From: Jonesia quinghaiensis DSM 15701
GTDB taxonomy: Bacteria > Actinomycetota > Actinomycetes > Actinomycetales > Cellulomonadaceae
DNA length: 64,000 nt
Assembly: GCF_000423205.1 (NCBI RefSeq)
Contig: NZ_AUHN01000004.1
Coordinates: 434,001 to 498,000, forward strand
Reading direction: 5' to 3'
Part shown: positions 37,446 through 46,538 of the stretch, one piece after another
Numbering within the stretch: position 1 is the stretch's first letter
How the letters are laid out: every line of letters starts with the position of its first letter
Made by a program: the position numbers and the translations under genes
The notes under the pieces: model-generated
The model's database searches: none
Seen by the model: the letters and a program-made list of their open reading frames with translations, nothing else
What the model was told of the DNA's origin: nothing

Positions 37446-38309
37446 ATGACAATACTGACCGCACCTCTCAGTAGTGCGCCACCGTCGACCAGTTTTGCAC
37501 GCCGGCAAAGTAGGCGGGTTCAACGGGCCGGGGACGTCAACGAACAGTGCTCACTGATCAGTATGAAACTCACCGACGACGCGTTCTTTTCGCATGTCAC
37601 AGCGCTGCGGCTTGCCGGGATCGATCTGCCACACATCCTCGAGAGAGACCACACAATCCACGTCACAGTCGCTCTACAGCAGCGCCGTCCGCAGATGCGG
37701 GGCGTCGTCTCTCACCATCTTGACCGACACAAGCCCGCTGTTTCGCACACCGTATCTGGGCTTCAGGTCATCTCGCCAGAGTGGGCGTGGCTACAAGAAT
37801 GCCATCGCCTAAGCGACGTTGACGCCGTTGCCCTTGCTGACGCTTTGATGAGGCGGAAAGCGCCTGTGACCAGTATGCAGGCGCTGAAAACGTTGGTAGA
37901 TTCAGCCAAAAATTATCGCGGAATAGTTCGTGCCCGCCTGGCGCTCGAGTACGCTGCGCCGGGAACTGATTCTGTGCCTGAAACCCATGCCCGGCTGGCG
38001 CTTGTTTCAGCGGGTCTTCCACAACCGCAGGTCAACGCATTGATTCACGATGCGTCGGGAAGTTTCGTGTGTATGCCCGATCTCCTTTTCGAACGGTGGC
38101 GAGTGGTCGTTGAATATGACGGGGACGTTCACCGCACGAACCGAAACGTGTGGCAGCGTGACGCATCGAAGAAGAGACAGTTGAGGGACTTGGGGTATGC
38201 CGTTTTCACGGTAACAGCGGACGATCTGTACAAAGACTCACATCAGTGGGTTGCGATGGTCCGGCGTGAGCTAGTGTCCCGTGGCTGGGTGCCTGGCCGC
38301 GAGCTTTGA
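37446..38309 (+). CDS. DUF559/VSR-like endonuclease-fold protein
   Basis: 287 residues. The C-terminal ~110 residues carry a very-short-patch-repair-like nuclease fold: ETHARLALVSAGLP, PDLLFERWRVVVEYDGDVHR (the PD..(D/E)xK-type core), a basic helix (QRDASKKRQLRDLGY) and VFTVTADDLY. The N-terminal half is the variable domain seen with DUF559 in actinobacteria (AVSHTVSGLQVISPEWAWLQ). Such solitary proteins are numerous in actinobacteria and their function is not established; DNA repair or defence are guesses. The ATG at 37446 has a weak ribosome site. The gene sits alone between two near-identical 60-bp palindromes. Confidence 0.75.
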   Translation: MTILTAPLSSAPPSTSFARRQSRRVQRAGDVNEQCSLISMKLTDDAFFSHVTALRLAGIDLPHILERDHTIHVTVALQQRRPQMRGVVSHHLDRHKPAVSHTVSGLQVISPEWAWLQECHRLSDVDAVALADALMRRKAPVTSMQALKTLVDSAKNYRGIVRARLALEYAAPGTDSVPETHARLALVSAGLPQPQVNALIHDASGSFVCMPDLLFERWRVVVEYDGDVHRTNRNVWQRDASKKRQLRDLGYAVFTVTADDLYKDSHQWVAMVRRELVSRGWVPGREL

Positions 38310-38343
38310 GCTTTGATCGCCTGAAGTGCGCCCACGCTTTCCA

Positions 38344-38375
38344 CCCCCACGCCACATCGCCCCCACGCCACATCG
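38344..38375. repeat. Short tandem duplication
   Basis: Two adjacent copies of the 16-mer CCCCCACGCCACATCG, just before palindromic repeat A copy 2. Confidence 0.7.
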
Positions 38376-38394
38376 CCCCCAACACCGCCCCCTA

Positions 38395-38454
38395 ATCGAA
38401 AGTGGGATTGTGCCCACTTTCCCATTCGAAAGTGGGCACAATCCCACTTTCGAT
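38395..38454. repeat. Palindromic repeat A, copy 2
   Basis: Identical 27-bp arms to copy 1, differing only in the 6-base loop (CCATTC). It starts 86 bases after the DUF559 gene and, with copy 1, brackets it. The 343 bases from 38310 to 38652 hold this repeat, the 16-mer duplication and the leader of the ABC-F gene. Confidence 0.9.
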
Positions 38455-38652
38455 GTGTGAGGTGAGGGGAGGGGGAGGGGCAGAAAAAACCTGACAGCCC
38501 CAACCACGTGACGCTACGCTGACAGCATGTGACAACACGTTGATCGACACGCTCCGGCGCACTCCCACACACGGTGAGCACAGCGCCCAACCGCACCTGT
38601 CATCAACCAGCCCACCCGCACACAACGCGTTGATGGGCACCGGGAGGCCCCC

Positions 38653-40248
38653 ATGTCATCACACCCCGCACCCGCCGTCACCCTCCACAACGTGTCCTTC
38701 GAATGGCTAGACGGGTCACGTGCGCTCGCAGATGTTTCTGGAACGTTCCAGGCTGCGCGGTCAGGGCTTATTGGCCGCAACGGTAGCGGTAAATCCACAC
38801 TACTGAGGCTCATCGCTGGGGAACTCACCCCCACCAGCGGCACAATCAGCTGCATCGGTGATGTCGCTTACCTACCCCAAACACTGACCCTCAACACCAC
38901 CACAACTGTGGCCGACCTCCTGGGCATCACCAACAAAATTGCTGCACTACACGCCATCGAACAAGGTGACGTGGCAGAACACCACTTCGACACCATCGGC
39001 GACGACTGGGACATCGAAACGCGCGCCATCGAACAACTCCACAGCGTCGGGCTATCTGACATCACCCTCAACCGCAGCACCAACACCCTCTCCGGTGGGC
39101 AAGCCATGCTTGCCGCCCTCACCGGGCTGCGCCTCCGTGCCGCCCCCATCACACTTCTCGACGAACCCACCAACAATCTGGACCGTTCCACCCGCAATGA
39201 CCTGCATCGACTGTTGGAAAAATGGCCCGGAACACTCATCATCGTCAGCCACGACAAAGCACTCCTCGACACCATGGAAGCCACCACAGAACTGCGAGAT
39301 GGACAACTCGACACCTATGGCGGGCCATACAGCGCGTGGCTACAACACCAAGAGCAACAACAGGCCGCCGCCGAACAAGCAGTCCGCGCCGCCGAAAGCA
39401 CCCTGCGGGTAGAAAAGAAACAACGCATCGACGCGGAAACAAAACTTGCCCGCCGCGCCGCCCAAGGGCGCAAAGCCGCAGCCTCCATGCCACCCATCGT
39501 TGCCGGTGGGCTTCAACGCAAAGCTGAAGTGACAGCAGGGGCAACCCGCAATCTCATGGCCGCCCGTGTCACCTCAGCCAAAACAGCGCTCGACGCGGCA
39601 GAAGCCCGCCTCAGAGACGACGAAGCCATCCACCTCACACTGCCCGACCCCGACGTGCCCAACTCCCGGCGCATCGCACAACTACACGACACCCACCGCA
39701 CCCTGCACCTGCAAGGCCCTGAGCGCATTGCACTAGTTGGACCCAACGGGGTGGGAAAAACCCGACTGCTGAATCACCTCGTGCACAACACACCGCCCAT
39801 GCCCGGTGGAATCACCGGCGAACTCCTCACGCAGCGAGTTGGATACCTCCCGCAACGCCTCAGCAACCTCAACGACACCGCAAGCGCCCTCGACAACATC
39901 CTGCCCGATGCCCCTGGAATGACAGTGGGTGAGCTCCGTAACCAGCTTGCCCGCCTTCTCCTGCGTGGCGATTCCGTAACTAGGCCAGTTGGTTCGCTGT
40001 CGGGTGGGGAGCGGTTCCGGGTGCAACTCGCCCGCCTGCTTTTTGCCCAACCTACCGCGCAACTGCTCATCCTTGATGAACCAACAAACAACCTCGATAT
40101 CGACACCGTGGATCAACTTGTTGACGCTCTGACCACCTACCGTGGGGCGCTCCTTGTGGTCAGCCATGATGACGATTTCCTGCACCGTCTCAACGTCACC
40201 ATGACCATCGACATGACGGCTCACGGGCGGCTGCACGCGCGCCAGTGA
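38653..40248 (+). CDS. ABC-F family ATPase
   Basis: 531 residues: two ABC domains in one chain without membrane segments, as in ribosome-acting ABC-F proteins. Walker A motifs are GRNGSGKST and GPNGVGKTR, signatures LSGGQ and LSGGERF, Walker [11 protein letters not shown] and [12 protein letters not shown] linker (about residues 235-330) rich in Lys, Arg and Ala forms a coiled coil. ABC-F proteins protect ribosomes from antibiotics or tune translation. Which applies here is unknown. ATG 38653 has GGGAGG upstream. It is a single gene; the leader was not seen to contain an obvious attenuator. Confidence 0.9.
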   Translation: MSSHPAPAVTLHNVSFEWLDGSRALADVSGTFQAARSGLIGRNGSGKSTLLRLIAGELTPTSGTISCIGDVAYLPQTLTLNTTTTVADLLGITNKIAALHAIEQGDVAEHHFDTIGDDWDIETRAIEQLHSVGLSDITLNRSTNTLSGGQAMLAALTGLRLRAAPITLLDEPTNNLDRSTRNDLHRLLEKWPGTLIIVSHDKALLDTMEATTELRDGQLDTYGGPYSAWLQHQEQQQAAAEQAVRAAESTLRVEKKQRIDAETKLARRAAQGRKAAASMPPIVAGGLQRKAEVTAGATRNLMAARVTSAKTALDAAEARLRDDEAIHLTLPDPDVPNSRRIAQLHDTHRTLHLQGPERIALVGPNGVGKTRLLNHLVHNTPPMPGGITGELLTQRVGYLPQRLSNLNDTASALDNILPDAPGMTVGELRNQLARLLLRGDSVTRPVGSLSGGERFRVQLARLLFAQPTAQLLILDEPTNNLDIDTVDQLVDALTTYRGALLVVSHDDDFLHRLNVTMTIDMTAHGRLHARQ

Positions 40249-40386
40249 CGGTGAATGAGTGCGGATCATACCGGTGATCTGATGTTGGCGCTGGCCAAAC
40301 CCCCGCATCGGGCTTCAGCGAGCGGACACGGGGGATTGGTGCGAATGTTGCTAAGTGCCAGGCGTCCCTGGACGTAAGGAGATCTG

Positions 40387-41436
40387 ATGTCCCCGAAAAC
40401 AACCCAAACAACGCATAACAGCGCCAACGAGACCGCTGATCACACGGGCTTTTTCCCCAGCCCCACTGTGCGCCTCGACCGGCTGTTTGCCGACACACAA
40501 GGGCCAAGCATCTACGCGAAGCTCGACAACCTCCAAATGTCAGGGAGCACGAAAGAACGTACCGCAAAATCTCTACTCGATGCAGCAATCGCCAACGGTG
40601 ACCTCACACCAGGTGGGACGGTTGTGGAATCAACGTCCGGAAACCTCGGAATGGCACTAGCCCGCCAATGCGCCGTACACGCTGTGAACTTCATAGCCGT
40701 TGTTGATGAGCGAGCAAACGTCGCCGCCTGCACGGTCATGCGAGCCTACGGCGCCCACGTGGAACTCGTCCCAACACCCAGCGATGGCAACCGGTTACGT
40801 GCCCGAGTAGAACGCGTCCAAGAACTCATTGCAAAAATCCCCGGCGCCTACACCACAAACCAGTACGGCAACCCCGCGAACCCACGTGCACACGCTGGCA
40901 GCACATTCCCAGAAATTTGTGCAGAACTCGGCGGGACACCAGATCGCCTCTTTGTGGCAACAAGCACCACCGGCACCGTTCTTGGCTGCCTCGACGCTGT
41001 GGAAGCAACGGGTGCCTCCACTCAAGTAGTAGCCGTCGACGCACAAGGTTCTGCCCTCTTCGGCGGACAATCGGGAGAACGGTTCCTGCCCGGCTTAGGC
41101 GCCGGGTTCGTCACCGACCTTTCCCGCCGCGCACACCCCCACCAGGTGATGCGAATCTCCGAACAAGACATGATCCGCGGCTGCCGCATGCTTGCCCGCC
41201 GTGAGGGAATCCTCGCCGGGGCATCAACCGGCGCACTAGTTGCCGCAGTAGGTAACCAACTCGCTGACGCAAGCCCATCAGAACGTTGGGTGTTCCTTGT
41301 CCACGACGGTGGGCTGCCCTACCTGCCCACCGTGTACGACGACGTGTGGGTACACGACACGTATGGGGTTGACCCTGCACGCGACGCAACACTGTCGCTG
41401 AGTAACCCGTTCACTTCACTCGTCGAGGCGGCATGA
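40387..41436 (+). CDS. PLP-dependent cysteine synthase family protein (SbnA-like)
   Basis: 349 residues. It is a fold-II PLP enzyme with the cofactor lysine K56 in SGSTKER, the phosphate-binding TSGNLGMA (83-90) and the SSTG-like loop ATSTTGTVLG. The N-terminal FFPSPTVRLDRLF and C-terminal GILAGASTGALVAAV are typical of the cysteine synthase/SbnA group. SbnA condenses O-phosphoserine with glutamate on the way to 2,3-diaminopropionate. Plain cysteine synthase activity cannot be excluded. AAGGAG lies five bases before the ATG. It is the first gene of a three-gene operon with overlapping ends. Confidence 0.85.
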   Translation: MSPKTTQTTHNSANETADHTGFFPSPTVRLDRLFADTQGPSIYAKLDNLQMSGSTKERTAKSLLDAAIANGDLTPGGTVVESTSGNLGMALARQCAVHAVNFIAVVDERANVAACTVMRAYGAHVELVPTPSDGNRLRARVERVQELIAKIPGAYTTNQYGNPANPRAHAGSTFPEICAELGGTPDRLFVATSTTGTVLGCLDAVEATGASTQVVAVDAQGSALFGGQSGERFLPGLGAGFVTDLSRRAHPHQVMRISEQDMIRGCRMLARREGILAGASTGALVAAVGNQLADASPSERWVFLVHDGGLPYLPTVYDDVWVHDTYGVDPARDATLSLSNPFTSLVEAA

Positions 41437-43292
41437 CAGAAGGCAGTACCAGCGTGATGGATAGTGCAGTGTGGTCTGCTGCTGCGGCATCTTCCCCAGC
41501 CGACGCATCCCCCAGTGTGACATGGCGGGTTGCGGTGGTTGGGGGTGGGCCAAAAGGAGTGGCGGCGCTATGCGAACTCGAAAGCGTGCTGACAGCACGC
41601 AGCGACACAGTGGGCGGCGCCAGCCTGCAGATAACAGTCTTTGACCCATATGCGCCGGGTAGTGGGGCAGTGTGGGACCCGGAAACCCCCGAGCATCTGC
41701 TGATGAACGTGTCACCAACCATTGTTGACTTGTCCGCGCCGTCGTTTCCGTTGTCATACAGCCAATGGGCGCAATGGCACCCCAATGACGATGCGCGGGC
41801 GCAGTACCCGCCGCGCGCCCGGATGGGGGAGTACCTTCATGCCGCGTGGGGTGGGCTGGCAGCCTCACCGACCTACCAGGTAACCCATCAACCCGTACGG
41901 GTCACCAGCGTTCACCAGGAAAACAGCAGCGAACAACACACAACATGGAACGTTACTGACGAGCACGGAACCACCCATTCCGGGTTCGACGTTGTGCTGT
42001 TAGCAACAGGCCACAGGTCACCAGTCAGCGTCGCAGACCACCAGGCTGTGGCTGACTCACCGGCAACGAACGTGACAATCCGAGGGACGGCGCTCACAGG
42101 CATCGACAATGTTTTAACCCTCACGCAGGGCCGCGGTGGAGCATGGGAAAACACCACCAGCACACCGGAGGGGTTAACGTACGTGCCATCAGGCAACGAA
42201 CCCCAAAACATCACGTTGCTGTCGCGTACCGGTTTGCCAATGTCACCTAAACCCCCAGCGCTGACACCGCAGGACACCGACATAATCCTCAGCGCGACAG
42301 TACGGTTGCGACACCTCGACCCCACCGGTGATGGCCTCCCTGATTCCCGGTGGTGGGACACCCTTGTCGACGCTGCAACGGCGTTCGCTATCCACCGTGA
42401 CGCGACCTGCGACCGGGCAGGATTGCGCGCCGCGTTGACCAGCCCGGACAGCCTCGAGACACCAACACCTGATGCCGAGGAAAACACGCCCACCGGCGTT
42501 GAAGGACCACGTGACGTCACCGCCGCCGCCCTCGACCGCATGCTCACCCACCTCGCCATGAACGCAGGCGACATCCCGCCCGATGCCCGCTGGGTGTGGG
42601 GGAGAGTATGGCACGTGGGCTACCGCGACATCATTGGGTCACTAGAACTCGAACCACGCCAAGCCGATGCGTGGCAAGAGTTCCAACGGTTCGCAGCAGT
42701 TGCAGAACGTTGGGCTTACGGTCCACCAGAACAAACAGTTCGTAAACTCATCGCACTGACCCGGTCCGGTGTATTGACCTGGAAAACTACTGCCCTCGGG
42801 GCGGTTGGCCATGAGGCAGTTGACCACGAAACGACCAACCGTGAACCAGGCAAGCTCGAAACGAGCACACAGGGCGATGACAGCGTTATCAACGCCATCA
42901 CAAGCCCACCGGGTGTACTCCTCGCCCCGCGCCCATGGGTGGAGGTCATTGATCCCACAGCAGGTAAGGCCCTTGCGCCTAACAGTGCACCTTTGCCGAT
43001 AACTGCCACCGTTGACGTCGCATCACGCACACCAGACCCGCTATGGCACGAGCTATTAGCCAACGGGCACGTCACCGTACGCCACGGAGAACGCGGCGTC
43101 CTCACAGACCACGCCACCCGGTGCATCGGCGCAAACGGGGTACCAACGCCGGGACTTTTCGCATTGGGTCGCCCCACAGAAGACCCAGTCATCGGGCACG
43201 ACACACTGAACCACCGCCTTCATGGCCAATGCGAAGCCTGGGCCACCTATGTGGTGGAACAACTTGTGCGAGAACAGGCCGCAGCACAGTGA
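41433..43292 (+). CDS. FAD-NAD(P)-binding oxidoreductase
   Basis: 619 residues. Near residues 30-50 it carries a Rossmann FAD motif VAVVGGGPKGVAALCELES, then FDPYAPGSGAVWDPETPEHLLMN and VVLLATGHRS, the features of the FAD-NAD(P)-binding family (Pfam NAD_binding_9, COG4529). A C-terminal segment ends FALGRPTEDPVIGHDTLNHR. The reaction is unknown. Its ATG overlaps the stop of the synthase gene (ATGA), and its own stop overlaps the next gene, so the three proteins are made together. It may replace the SbnB-type dehydrogenase of the siderophore pathway; that is inference. Confidence 0.8.
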   Translation: MTEGSTSVMDSAVWSAAAASSPADASPSVTWRVAVVGGGPKGVAALCELESVLTARSDTVGGASLQITVFDPYAPGSGAVWDPETPEHLLMNVSPTIVDLSAPSFPLSYSQWAQWHPNDDARAQYPPRARMGEYLHAAWGGLAASPTYQVTHQPVRVTSVHQENSSEQHTTWNVTDEHGTTHSGFDVVLLATGHRSPVSVADHQAVADSPATNVTIRGTALTGIDNVLTLTQGRGGAWENTTSTPEGLTYVPSGNEPQNITLLSRTGLPMSPKPPALTPQDTDIILSATVRLRHLDPTGDGLPDSRWWDTLVDAATAFAIHRDATCDRAGLRAALTSPDSLETPTPDAEENTPTGVEGPRDVTAAALDRMLTHLAMNAGDIPPDARWVWGRVWHVGYRDIIGSLELEPRQADAWQEFQRFAAVAERWAYGPPEQTVRKLIALTRSGVLTWKTTALGAVGHEAVDHETTNREPGKLETSTQGDDSVINAITSPPGVLLAPRPWVEVIDPTAGKALAPNSAPLPITATVDVASRTPDPLWHELLANGHVTVRHGERGVLTDHATRCIGANGVPTPGLFALGRPTEDPVIGHDTLNHRLHGQCEAWATYVVEQLVREQAAAQ

Positions 43293-44812
43293 ACACCGCA
43301 CCAACAGAAAGAGCACCAGTGCCACACACGCCACACTGCGAGGGAGTAACCCCGCTGACCGCCCGCCTGGAACCATGGATGCGAGAACTACTCGACGACG
43401 CAGAGCAATGCGCTGCCCTCATCGAGGAGTACGGCTCACCAGTCAACGTGCACAACACCGGGCCACTTGCCCGAAACATCAACGAACTCACCACCGCAGC
43501 AGCGGAACATGACATCCGGTTCGCGGTGTATTTGGCACGCAAAGCCAACAAAACCATCAGCATCGTGCAGGCCGCACACCACGCAGGGGCAGGCATCGAT
43601 GTAGCCAGCCGCCGCGAACTTACGCAAACACTCGAAGCCGGTGTACCAGGGAAACGCATCGTATTCTCCGCCGCCATGAAAACCCCAGCAGCCCTTGACC
43701 TCGCCATCACACACGATGTCACCATCAGTGTGGACAACCGTGACGAGGCAGCACTGGTCCTAGACCGGGCCAAGCAGGCAGGCACACCAGCACGCGTTGC
43801 GCTGCGCCTAGCGGTCATACACCCCGACATTGCCCCCACCCGGTTTGGGTTACCCTCCACCCAATGGTTGGACTGGGCAGCACCTCTCACGTCAGAATCA
43901 GCGGTGAACGTGGTTGGCCTACACATTCACCTCAACGGATACTCCGCAGCAGAACGCGCCATCGCACTGCGCCACGGATGCACCGTCATCGATGCGCTGC
44001 GCGAACAAGGCCACACCCCAGACTTCATCGATATGGGCGGCGGAATCCCCATGTCATACCTCGACGATGCCGACCAATGGCAACACTTTTGGCACACGCT
44101 CGACGCCACTCAGCCCGGCACCTCACAAGTGACGTGGCGCGGTGACCAGTTAGGGCTAGTGGACCCTGCAGCGCAGCGCCCCTCACCGAGCGTTTACCCC
44201 TACTATCAGAGCGTAGTACGCGGACAATGGCTGAACCAGGTACTCAGCGCACCTAGTGTTTTAGCTGGTGCGGGACAGGAAAGCGCGCCGCAAAACGGCG
44301 AACACCCAACCGCCACCCAACCCACCATTGCCGGCTCCCTGCGGGAACGCGGCATCGAACTGCGATGTGAACCAGGGCGCTCGCTGCTGGACGGGTGCGG
44401 TATGACGCTCGCACAGGTGACGTTCCGCAAACACACCAGTGACGGCATCCCGTTGGTGGGGTTAATGATGAACCGCACGCAGGTGCGCTCAACATCAGCG
44501 GATTTTCTTGTTGACCCTGTGCTGGTGCGACCTGCTGCGGCGGGGGCGCCGGAAAAGATCGAATCAGGGTTTTTTGTGGGTGCGTACTGCATTGAAGAGG
44601 AACTCATTCTGCGCCGAAGAATGGTGTTTCCACAGGGAGTGGCCTGCGGTGACATTGTGGCGTTCCCCAACACGGGAGGCTACCTGATGCACATCCTCGA
44701 GTCAGCGTCACACCAGATCCCGCTGGCTGCCAACGTTGTTGCACACGGCTCACAGTGGGTGCGCGACGAGGTGGATGCTGTCATGGTTGCTGGTGGTGAA
44801 CCACTCAGCTAA
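43289..44812 (+). CDS. Y4yA-family PLP-dependent decarboxylase-like enzyme
   Basis: 507 residues from the GTG that overlaps the preceding stop (GTGA). It has the fold-III barrel of diaminopimelate and ornithine decarboxylases: the PLP lysine in YLARKANKT, HIHLNGYS, the phosphate-binding DMGGGIP, a Gly-rich ERGIELRCEPGRSLLDG and the active-site Cys in GAYCIEEELI. Sequence layout fits the Y4yA group, first seen on the Rhizobium plasmid pNGR234a. It probably decarboxylates an amino acid made by the upstream enzymes. It converges with, and overlaps by 8 bases, the glycosyltransferase gene. Confidence 0.78.
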   Translation: MNTAPTERAPVPHTPHCEGVTPLTARLEPWMRELLDDAEQCAALIEEYGSPVNVHNTGPLARNINELTTAAAEHDIRFAVYLARKANKTISIVQAAHHAGAGIDVASRRELTQTLEAGVPGKRIVFSAAMKTPAALDLAITHDVTISVDNRDEAALVLDRAKQAGTPARVALRLAVIHPDIAPTRFGLPSTQWLDWAAPLTSESAVNVVGLHIHLNGYSAAERAIALRHGCTVIDALREQGHTPDFIDMGGGIPMSYLDDADQWQHFWHTLDATQPGTSQVTWRGDQLGLVDPAAQRPSPSVYPYYQSVVRGQWLNQVLSAPSVLAGAGQESAPQNGEHPTATQPTIAGSLRERGIELRCEPGRSLLDGCGMTLAQVTFRKHTSDGIPLVGLMMNRTQVRSTSADFLVDPVLVRPAAAGAPEKIESGFFVGAYCIEEELILRRRMVFPQGVACGDIVAFPNTGGYLMHILESASHQIPLAANVVAHGSQWVRDEVDAVMVAGGEPLS

Positions 44813-45821
44813 AACCGACAACCCGCCGTGCGATGTGGTAGGCGGCGACAGTGATTTTACGCCCCGCGACGGTTGGGAGATTACTGGTTTTCCCCACCAA
44901 GCTGCGTCTCAGCCGGGCGTGAAGCCAGGCATCTTTCGCTTTGATGTCAGCCCACAGTTGAGTGCGGGCATTGAGGTTATCCCGGCCACCAGCATGCAAA
45001 AGAATCACCGAGGTGATTGCACACACGATTTCCAGGTGGTGCAGGTAGTACGAGAAAAGCCGGTCATCCACGGTGCCGCGTTTAGGCATGCAATCAAGGA
45101 GTAGCCGCGCAACTTTCAAGTGCTGGTCTGCGCGTTTAATCATGACAGAGTGGTTGATGGACTGATCGTCACGGCCAATGAAATACCGGTACAGATCAAC
45201 GTTGAGGTAGTAGGCCGTGCGAGTGTACGCCAACGGTTCAAGGACAAACAGGTTGTCCACGTAAAACGTGTGTTCGGGTAACCGCATGCCCGATGCCCGC
45301 AGCACGCTGGTGCGGTAGCACACCGCGTGCATCATGAGGTGTTGACGGGTTCGGAACTGTCCCAATTCAGACCACTCGAAGACCCGCCCCTGCGGCATGA
45401 CGTTCGTGTACCGGGTGGTGCTGTTTTTGGCTCCTTCGCGTTCTTTCACGAAGTTCGTAAAAATGACATCGACGTCTTCGGAGCGTGCCGCGAACGTGCG
45501 GATCGTGGCGAGTAGTGCGAGATACGCACTTTGATTCAGCCAGTCGTCGCTGTCCACGACTTTCACATACTGCCCTGTTGCTACCTCAACACCAGCATTC
45601 ACCGCTGAGCCGTGACCACCATTTGGTTTGTGGATCACGCGCACCGTGTCGGGGTAGAGGTCCCGGTACTGATCAGCGATAAGTGGAGTGTCATCGTGTG
45701 AACCGTCATTGACGATGATGATCTCAACGTCTGGTGGTCCCACGAGCGTGTCCAAGCAGCGGTGCAAGTAATCAGCAGAATTGTAGCTTGGGACAATAAT
45801 GCTTAGAAGAGTCGAGTTCAT
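44805..45821 (-). CDS. Glycosyltransferase family 2
   Basis: 338 residues. A GT-A fold N-terminus (LSIIVPSYNSADYLHRCLDTL, IIIVNDGSHDDT) is followed by the DxD-type VVDSDDWLN for nucleotide-sugar binding. The C-terminal half (YLNVDLYRYFIGRDDQS) fits polysaccharide transferases. It lies six bases after the GtrA-like gene, so they are co-transcribed. It probably adds a sugar in an envelope glycan. The acceptor is unknown. Confidence 0.9.
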   Translation of the reverse strand: MNSTLLSIIVPSYNSADYLHRCLDTLVGPPDVEIIIVNDGSHDDTPLIADQYRDLYPDTVRVIHKPNGGHGSAVNAGVEVATGQYVKVVDSDDWLNQSAYLALLATIRTFAARSEDVDVIFTNFVKEREGAKNSTTRYTNVMPQGRVFEWSELGQFRTRQHLMMHAVCYRTSVLRASGMRLPEHTFYVDNLFVLEPLAYTRTAYYLNVDLYRYFIGRDDQSINHSVMIKRADQHLKVARLLLDCMPKRGTVDDRLFSYYLHHLEIVCAITSVILLHAGGRDNLNARTQLWADIKAKDAWLHARLRRSLVGKTSNLPTVAGRKITVAAYHIARRVVGFS

Positions 45822-45827
45822 GTCTTT

Positions 45828-46460
45828 TTACTGTGAGGCGGAATTCTCGGCGGATGCCGGGTCGATTGTATCAGTCAGATCATCGCGTTTTTCTTTGAAG
45901 ATGACCTTCAGGATGGGGTAAAAGACCCAGAAGGAGATCGCACTGTTGATGATCATGGTAATGACATCAGCGGTTGTTTCTCCTGCGCCACCCCACTTAC
46001 CCATAAAGAACTCATAAATGGGAACCTTGTAGAAACCTTGCGCTGCTGCGGCGATAAACGTGATGACGATGTACGCAATGAAGTACCACAATGCAGCCTT
46101 AGCGATGCCCGCCTTTGACCGGAACGCGACACTCCGCTGCAAGAAGAAGTTGATGATTTGAGCGATGAGGATTGTGATTTGTACTGCAAGGAAGTAAGCA
46201 AGACCGCCACCTCCTTCAGGGAGAGCGCCAGCGGCGTAATCAAACATGTAGTACTGCGAACCATCAACGTTTGATCCGATTGCCAACACTTGGAAATCCG
46301 TCGATATGAGGTTTGTGCCAGCGAAGATGTTTCGAAAAATTGGCATAAGAGCCAGCTGGAGTACGGTTACACCATTGCTGACCAGGAAAAACATGGCAAA
46401 AGTGGAAAATTCTGGGTGCTTCTCACGGAAGGACTCCCACCACGATCGAAGTGAAACCAT
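45828..46460 (-). CDS. GtrA-like membrane protein
   Basis: 210 residues with four membrane segments (about 21-41, 88-110, 122-145 and 170-190). The pattern FAMFFLVSNGVTVLQLALM followed by IINFFLQRSVAFRSK fits the GtrA family, which handles lipid-linked sugars. ATG 46460 has GAGGAG seven bases upstream. It pairs with the adjacent glycosyltransferase in the manner of gtrA-gtrB. Confidence 0.75.
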   Translation of the reverse strand: MVSLRSWWESFREKHPEFSTFAMFFLVSNGVTVLQLALMPIFRNIFAGTNLISTDFQVLAIGSNVDGSQYYMFDYAAGALPEGGGGLAYFLAVQITILIAQIINFFLQRSVAFRSKAGIAKAALWYFIAYIVITFIAAAAQGFYKVPIYEFFMGKWGGAGETTADVITMIINSAISFWVFYPILKVIFKEKRDDLTDTIDPASAENSASQ

Positions 46461-46538
46461 CGGACAACTCCTCAAGACTCATGCTGCGTAAGGGTAAGGG
46501 GAGTGGAGTCTCACCAGTGACACTCCACGTATTGCTCG

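Noticed and set aside
38344-38454. Possible CRISPR-like repeat-spacer pattern at repeat A
   Set aside because: Only two 16-mers in tandem and one palindrome, with no regular spacing.
43043-43288. An 82-codon N-terminal extension of the Y4yA-like enzyme
   Set aside because: It lies wholly inside the FAD protein gene and encodes an Arg/Pro/His-rich sequence typical of a wrong frame. The GTG overlapping the previous stop is better.
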